Positions 59,130 to 64,000 of a DNA stretch of 64,000 nt are shown here, piece after piece. The notes beneath the pieces are model-generated. The model was not told the DNA's origin. It saw nothing but the letters and a program-made list of their open reading frames with translations, and did not search any database. The position numbers and the translations under genes were made by a program. The first letter of the stretch is position 1. Every line of letters begins with the position of its first letter. The stretch comes from Clonostachys chloroleuca (lineage: Eukaryota > Ascomycota > Sordariomycetes > Hypocreales > Bionectriaceae): the NCBI GenBank assembly GCA_037952775.1, contig JBANAY010000001.1, positions 186,001 to 250,000 on the forward strand. The letters are read 5' to 3'.

Positions 59130-61400
59130 AACCTAATATATTAAATATAAAGTAGTCTAGGTAATTCTAATAACTCCTCTATATATAAAAAGTATACTTA
59201 TTATTTTTTTACTCTTTACTTAACTCTTAATAACTAAATCTAGCTATATTAAGATTAGAACCCTAATAAATAAAGACTTTAAGTTAATATTCTCTCTAAC
59301 TAGAAAATTAGCTAAATTTCTTTTTATAGAGTTTATAATATATAACCTTAGTCTCTATATATCTAACTTTAGGAGTACTTAAAAGCCTTACTTAGGGTAT
59401 AAATTTAAGAAGATTATAGTAATACTTACTAAATACCTATTTAATAAAAGAATTAAAGAAGAGTATATACTACTTATTAAAATAGCTACTAAGAATCTAG
59501 CTAAATTTAATTATAAAGATCTCCCTTACTCTATCTCTAAATACTTTAAATAGCTAAAGAAAAATAAGTTATAGTAGGACTATATTATAATATCTATTAA
59601 AATCTTATAATAAGCTAAAGATTTATTCCTTAAACTTTAATAATTACTAACTCTAGAACCTACTATATATAGAAGAAAGTTAATTATAATATCTAGTAAA
59701 AATACTAGATCTATAATCTATAAGAATATAGAAGAAAACCTCTATACCCTAGCTAAGTAGATTAAAGAGAAGGCTTTAGCTCTAACTACTCTATTATTAA
59801 CTACTAAGAAGATAAAACTTATACTCCCTAAAGAAGAAAAAAACCCTTTTAAAGAAATAGATAATTAGAATATAATAGAATATAATAATAAAAATAAAGA
59901 TATTCTAGCTATAATAAATAAGAAATCCTACTTTAAAATATTTAATTTAGCTACTAAGAAAGCTATTAAGGAAAAACCTACTATATTAAAGTTAAAGATA
60001 ATTAAAATCTTATCTAATATAGAAATAGAATTTAACTCTTTAGATAAAGGTAAAATATCTATAGCTAAAGATAATAAGAGTAATAATAAGGAGTATCTAA
60101 TAACTATAGAAAACTATAGCTATTATATAGGCTAAATAGTTATATATAATTAGAATAATAAAATACTCTATTAGAATATATATTTTAACTACTACTAAGT
60201 TAAAGATAGTATAGAGTCTTTTAATATCTTAGTACTTAACTATATTATAGCTAGCTTTAGGAATATCTAAAAACCTAAGAAATCTAATTATCCCCTTATA
60301 AAAGAATTTTATAAGATAGAAGATAAAATTAAATAGGTTTAGAATAAAATTACTAAAGTAAAGGAGTTAAAGCTAGCTACTAACTAAAAGAACTATATTA
60401 GTAAAAGCACTTTTATTAGATATATTAAACAGTAGGTAGATATTACTATTAAAACTTATATTTATAATAAAAGTAAATATAGTATAAATAGATAAAGTAC
60501 TAAAGACTCTAATAACTAACTACTAGTAAAAATTAAAATCTTAGCTCTTTAGTTTATTAACTTATACTCCTTTAATAGCTAGATAGTAGTAAAACTTATA
60601 TTCTTAGGCTATATAGACCTAATAATTATTAGCTAAATACTAAAGACTAAAGCCTAAGCTACTTATATCTAAGAAATATATATAAAATATATAAATAAAG
60701 ACCTTAGATAGAAAGTAGAGATATCTAATTATAAAATAGTTAATTAGAACTTTAATAAACTCTTTAAGAAGATAATTAAAGAACTTAATATTTATCTTAA
60801 TAAACTAGAGAAAAGTAAAATAATTCTAGAAGAAAGTAATATAGCTCTAGAGGAAAATAATAAGATATTAAATAAAAGTAATATAGCTCTTTAGCTTAAA
60901 GTTAATATACTTAAGGAAGCTATTCTTAAAGATAAATAAGCTTAATTAGAATATAAAACTCTATAATTACTTTTTAATAAAGAAGAGTTAGAATTAGAGG
61001 TAGATAGAGTTAATATAACTCTATCTAAAACTCTAGCTACTAGAAAGAAAATAAAATTAGCTATTAAAATACTATCTAAGAAAATACTAGCTAAGATAGT
61101 AGTAGGAAAGCTAGCTATATAGCTAAGAACTCTAGCTAAGTATAAGCTAGAAATAGATATAGGGAAATCCATAGAGTAGTAGAATAAATAGTAGAACTTA
61201 AAAGTAAAATAAAAATAGAAGAAAGTAGTACCTACTATAATAAAAAGTACAGACTGAATTAGATATAAGTAAAAATAAGTATAAGAATAAATAGAAAAAA
61301 ATTAGATATAGATATATAATTACTAAAGATAGAATAAAATAACTGAATATTTTCTTTATAAGATAATATATAGTAACTATATAATAGCTAATTTACCTCT
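59130..61400 (+). pseudogene. Unidentified reading region downstream of gypsy pol
   Basis: About 2.2 kb of apparent coding sense between a run of stops after the chromodomain and the 3' LTR. Readable pieces include KIATKNLAKFNYKDLPYSIS (near 59480-59540) and a Glu/Lys/Leu/Asn-rich heptad-like stretch (KLEKSKIILEESNIALEENN, near 60800-60860) followed by ITLSKTLATRKKIKLAIKIL. The latter would form a coiled coil. No known retroelement domain was recognised. It could be an accessory ORF of this family, or a captured sequence. Confidence 0.4.
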
Positions 61401-61485
61401 AGTTAATTCTTTTTTATTAATAAAGCAGGCTGAATATAGCTAGACTACTAAGAGCAGTAGTATTTTTTCTTTTATCTATAGTACT

Positions 61486-61713
61486 TATTATACTATAAAT
61501 AGGGGCTATATAGAGCCCCCTATAAAAGAGCTAGAAATAGCTAATAGATAGAAGAGAATCTAAGCTTTAAGAATTATCCTACCTTATATATAAGTAAAGG
61601 TATTATAAACCTAGGTTTTAACTATAACCTATCAGAACCCAGCTACCCTGTAGCTAAGTATAAATAATATATCTACAGCGCCAGGCTAGTTGCAGCTAGT
61701 TTTAAGTATAACA
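61486..61713 (+). repeat. 3' LTR of the gypsy element
   Basis: 228 bp, begins TATTATAC and ends GTATAACA; followed by the target duplication agcta. Confidence 0.85.
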
Positions 61714-61884
61714 AGCTAGATATATAAATAATCCAGCTATAGTTATAGCCTCTAAAGAGAAAAGCTTATTATCTAATAATAATAATTATCCAAGATAATC
61801 TAATATAACTATTTACTAAATATATTTATAATATACTCTTCTAATTAGTTAAGAGTCTACTTATAGTAATAAAGCTACTCTTAG

Positions 61885-62372
61885 TATTATAGATCTAGTA
61901 GCTATATCTGCTTAATCTATTACTTTATATAGCCTACTATCTGTAACTACTATTATAGAAACTTATAAAGGATTAAAATAAGCTTAAGTAAATACTATAT
62001 CTTAAGAATAGCTACTTTTTTATATAAGCTTACTATAGCCTAATATATAACTTATAGTTTCAGTATATTATATACTATATTAAGATAATTAAAGTAGAGA
62101 TAGCTTTTAAAAATTAATTATTTAAACTTTATATTTTTTTTAATTATATTTAGATTAGAGTATTATTTATATTAGACTAAGATATATTAGAATTAGTTTT
62201 AGTTTAATCTAAAATTATATATATTTAGAAATAAGAAAAGCTAGTTATATAAGGTTATTAGTTATTTTATCTCTTAAGTATAGTATATATTTATAGCTAT
62301 AGAATATTTTTATTAGGAATAATATAGATTTAATATTAACCTAATATCTATTTATATATAATTAGTTATACT
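61885..62372 (-). repeat. Right arm of ~490-bp inverted repeat
   Basis: Reverse complement of 37467-37938 plus 38853-38868. The flanking sequence diverges at once on the inner side. On the outer side similarity fades near TATTATATAG. No coding sense or TG...CA ends were seen. Confidence 0.65.
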
Positions 62373-62989
62373 ATATAATACTATAATACTTATATATTAA
62401 TAGTAATTTATATTATATAGCTTAAGATAATCTAATTATACTATTTAGAATATACTCTAATTAGTTTAATTCTAATCTATTCTAAACTCTATTTAGTATA
62501 AGTTAACTAACTATTATATATTAATAACTCTTATTTAGCTAATTATTTTATTTTGATTACTATATAATAATAAAGAAGATATTATAACTATTATAGTATC
62601 TTAGGCTTAGTAATAATATACTCCTATTACTAATAATTTATCTACTCTAACTATTAAGGATAATTTTAAAAGGTTAAGATCTCTAGTATAGAGTAGACCA
62701 GCTGTAGGTTAAGCTGGGTCTAGGGTAGATAGAGCCTATAGGGTAGGCTCTGAAATACTAGAGAAGGATTATTTAAAAAAGATATAGTAGAAGGTATAGA
62801 CTCTATAAGAGAAAATAAAGCTCTATTAGCTATAGGGTAGCTAAGAAAGATAGACTATAGGGTAGGTAAAAGAGTATATTAGTAACTTATAGAATCTCTA
62901 TCTAGTAGGGAGGAAGCCTTATACTTATAAGTATTTTTAAGCTATAAGAGCTCTAAAGATAATATATTACCTTCTATAATACAGGCTTA

Positions 62990-63265
62990 TAACTACTATA
63001 AAGTTCTTATATAGAGGGATATAAGACTGCTAATATAGATACTATAGTAGATATAAAGTCTGCTAATATAGCTACTATAGTAGTTATAAGATTTACTAAA
63101 CTAAGTACTAAGGTTTATATATAGTAGATATAAGATCTGCTAATATAAGTACTATAGTAGATATAAAGTCTGCTAATATAGCTGCTTTAGTATAATATAG
63201 AATTACTAGTATAAATACTATAGCAGCTATTATAGTAGTTATAACTGCTAATATAATTACTCTAA
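62990..63265 (+). repeat. Degenerate tandem repeat, ~33-bp unit
   Basis: Repeated phrases such as GCTAATATAGCTACTATAG and TAGATATAAAGTCTGCTAAT recur about seven times with substitutions. It lies in AT-rich sequence with no coding sense. Confidence 0.5.
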
Positions 63266-63912
63266 CAGATAGCTATAGTAGGTTAGGCTAGTAGCTTTAG
63301 AGGGCTTCTAGCTTTAGAAAGCCCTAAGTTAGTTATTTTATTCCTTCTTACCCTATACTAATTATATATTATTTAATTAATTAATATAGGGTAATCTTAA
63401 TCTACCCTATAGTCTATAGGGTAAATCTTAATAAATAATACTATAAATAAGGATAGTAATAATAATAGTAATAATAATAATAACTATACTATAGAGATAT
63501 AGCTCTTATAAAACTAAATTAACTAGCTTAATATATATCTTATAAATACTTAATGAGTTAGCTAATATAATAGTACTTATAGTATAATAAGCTACTATAA
63601 ATACTAATATTCAGATATAAGTTATAATTACTATTTAAGAAAGAGAGCTAGAATAACTACTTAAGCTATTATTATCTAAGATATTTAATAAAATTTAAAA
63701 TAAACTTTAAAGATTTATAATTTAACTCTAAATATACTTTAACTACTTTTCTATTATACTTAATACTAATAAAAGAAAAATAATATATATCTACTTATAA
63801 CTTAAAGTATAATAGTTAGATTAACTTATACTGAACAGGGTCTAGGGTAGGTCAGGGTTAAACTAATCAGAGTATTATTCTAAGTAGTATAATCAGGTTA
63901 TTATATAGCTAT

Positions 63913-64000
63913 TGTTATGCTCAAAACTAGCTGCAACCAGCCTGGGCGTTATTAATAGGTTCTGGATTATTAGCTACAGGGTAGCCGGGTTATAACAGGT
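63913..64000 (-). repeat. Partial LTR of a gypsy-228 relative at the window edge
   Basis: Begins TGTTATGCTC and follows the reverse complement of the 228-bp LTR (CTGCAACCAGCCTGG, then AGCTACAGGGTAGCCGGGTT), with a divergent stretch in between. It runs off the window, so whether it is solo or part of an element is unknown. Confidence 0.6.

Larger units (their letters stand above)
52007..61713 (+). mobile_element. Ty3/gypsy chromodomain retrotransposon, RIP-decayed
   Basis: A 9.7-kb element with 228-bp LTRs at 52007-52234 and 61486-61713 and the target duplication agcta on both sides (52002-52006 and 61714-61718). The order gag, protease, reverse transcriptase, RNase H, integrase, chromodomain is that of a chromovirus. 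The element is longer than usual because of ~2.3 kb between the chromodomain and the 3' LTR. No clear polypurine tract precedes the 3' LTR, and the primer-binding site is not recognisable. It is inserted into the older minus-strand gypsy copy. Confidence 0.88.
36621..64000. repeat. AT-rich, RIP-like retrotransposon block
   Basis: From about 36620 to the end, composition is dominated by A/T with abundant TpA; CpA, TpG and CpG are scarce except inside some LTRs. No intact host gene was found. The remaining coding sense belongs to LTR retrotransposons whose Trp and Gln codons have often become stops and whose catalytic Asp codons have become Asn. This is the expected result of repeat-induced point mutation (C-to-T, mainly at CpA). 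Nested insertions are itemised below. Confidence 0.85.

Noticed and set aside
60942..61172. Minus-strand 76-codon frame
   Set aside because: Antisense shadow of the coiled-coil-like segment downstream of gypsy pol.
36621..64000. A Starship-type giant element or telomere
   Set aside because: No tyrosine-recombinase captain-like frame and no telomeric repeat were seen; the block is explained by LTR elements.

Overview
The window comes from a filamentous ascomycete, probably a sordariomycete (inferred). Genes carry short GT-AG introns of about 50-75 bp. Families are typically fungal: Zn2Cys6 regulators, GH43 enzymes, Dal5-type MFS and AAP/Uga4-type permeases, type B carboxylesterase. The right 27 kb is an extremely AT-rich, transposon-packed block with the CpA-to-TpA decay expected of RIP (repeat-induced point mutation). 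No prokaryotic, tRNA or rRNA feature was found.

Layout. 1-36.6 kb is gene-bearing. It holds: an amine/GABA-type permease (994-3042, +); an FAD amine oxidase (3752-5360, -) divergent from an alpha/beta-hydrolase fused to a RidA (imine deaminase) domain (6309-7766, +); an ABCA-type ABC transporter (8054-12763, -) divergent from a Zn2Cys6 regulator (13428-15584, +) that carries a one-base frameshift; two decayed GH43 glycosidases (16291-17649, +, premature stop; 18693-19736, -, frameshifts); two dienelactone-hydrolase-type genes in divergent arrangement (20397-21286, - and 21698-23078, +); an amino-acid permease (23760-25466, +); a Dal5-type MFS transporter (26093-27924, +); a type B carboxylesterase (28458-30177, -) divergent from a PLP aminotransferase (30512-32352, +); and a second Zn2Cys6 regulator (32543-35183, -). 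Exon structures were rebuilt by hand from splice sites, reading phase and family alignment from memory; all intact multi-exon models close in frame.

36.6-64 kb is a nested retrotransposon block. A Ty1/copia element (43538-51268, TSD ggtaa) has one gag-pol frame broken by about two dozen stops and a primer-binding site resembling an initiator-tRNA-Met half-molecule site. A chromodomain Ty3/gypsy element (52007-61713, TSD agcta) carries an unexplained 2.2-kb segment after pol. Both sit in an older minus-strand gypsy copy. Three solo LTRs with intact target duplications and a ~490-bp inverted repeat about 24 kb apart are also present.

How the genes may work together (inference). The left part reads as uptake plus catabolism of amines: permease, amine oxidase making imines, and a hydrolase with an imine-clearing RidA domain. 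The right part (carboxylesterase, aminotransferase, dienelactone hydrolases, permeases, Zn2Cys6 regulator) reads as catabolism or detoxification of an ester/amine or aromatic compound. No polyketide synthase, NRPS or terpene synthase is present, so this is not a classical biosynthetic cluster.
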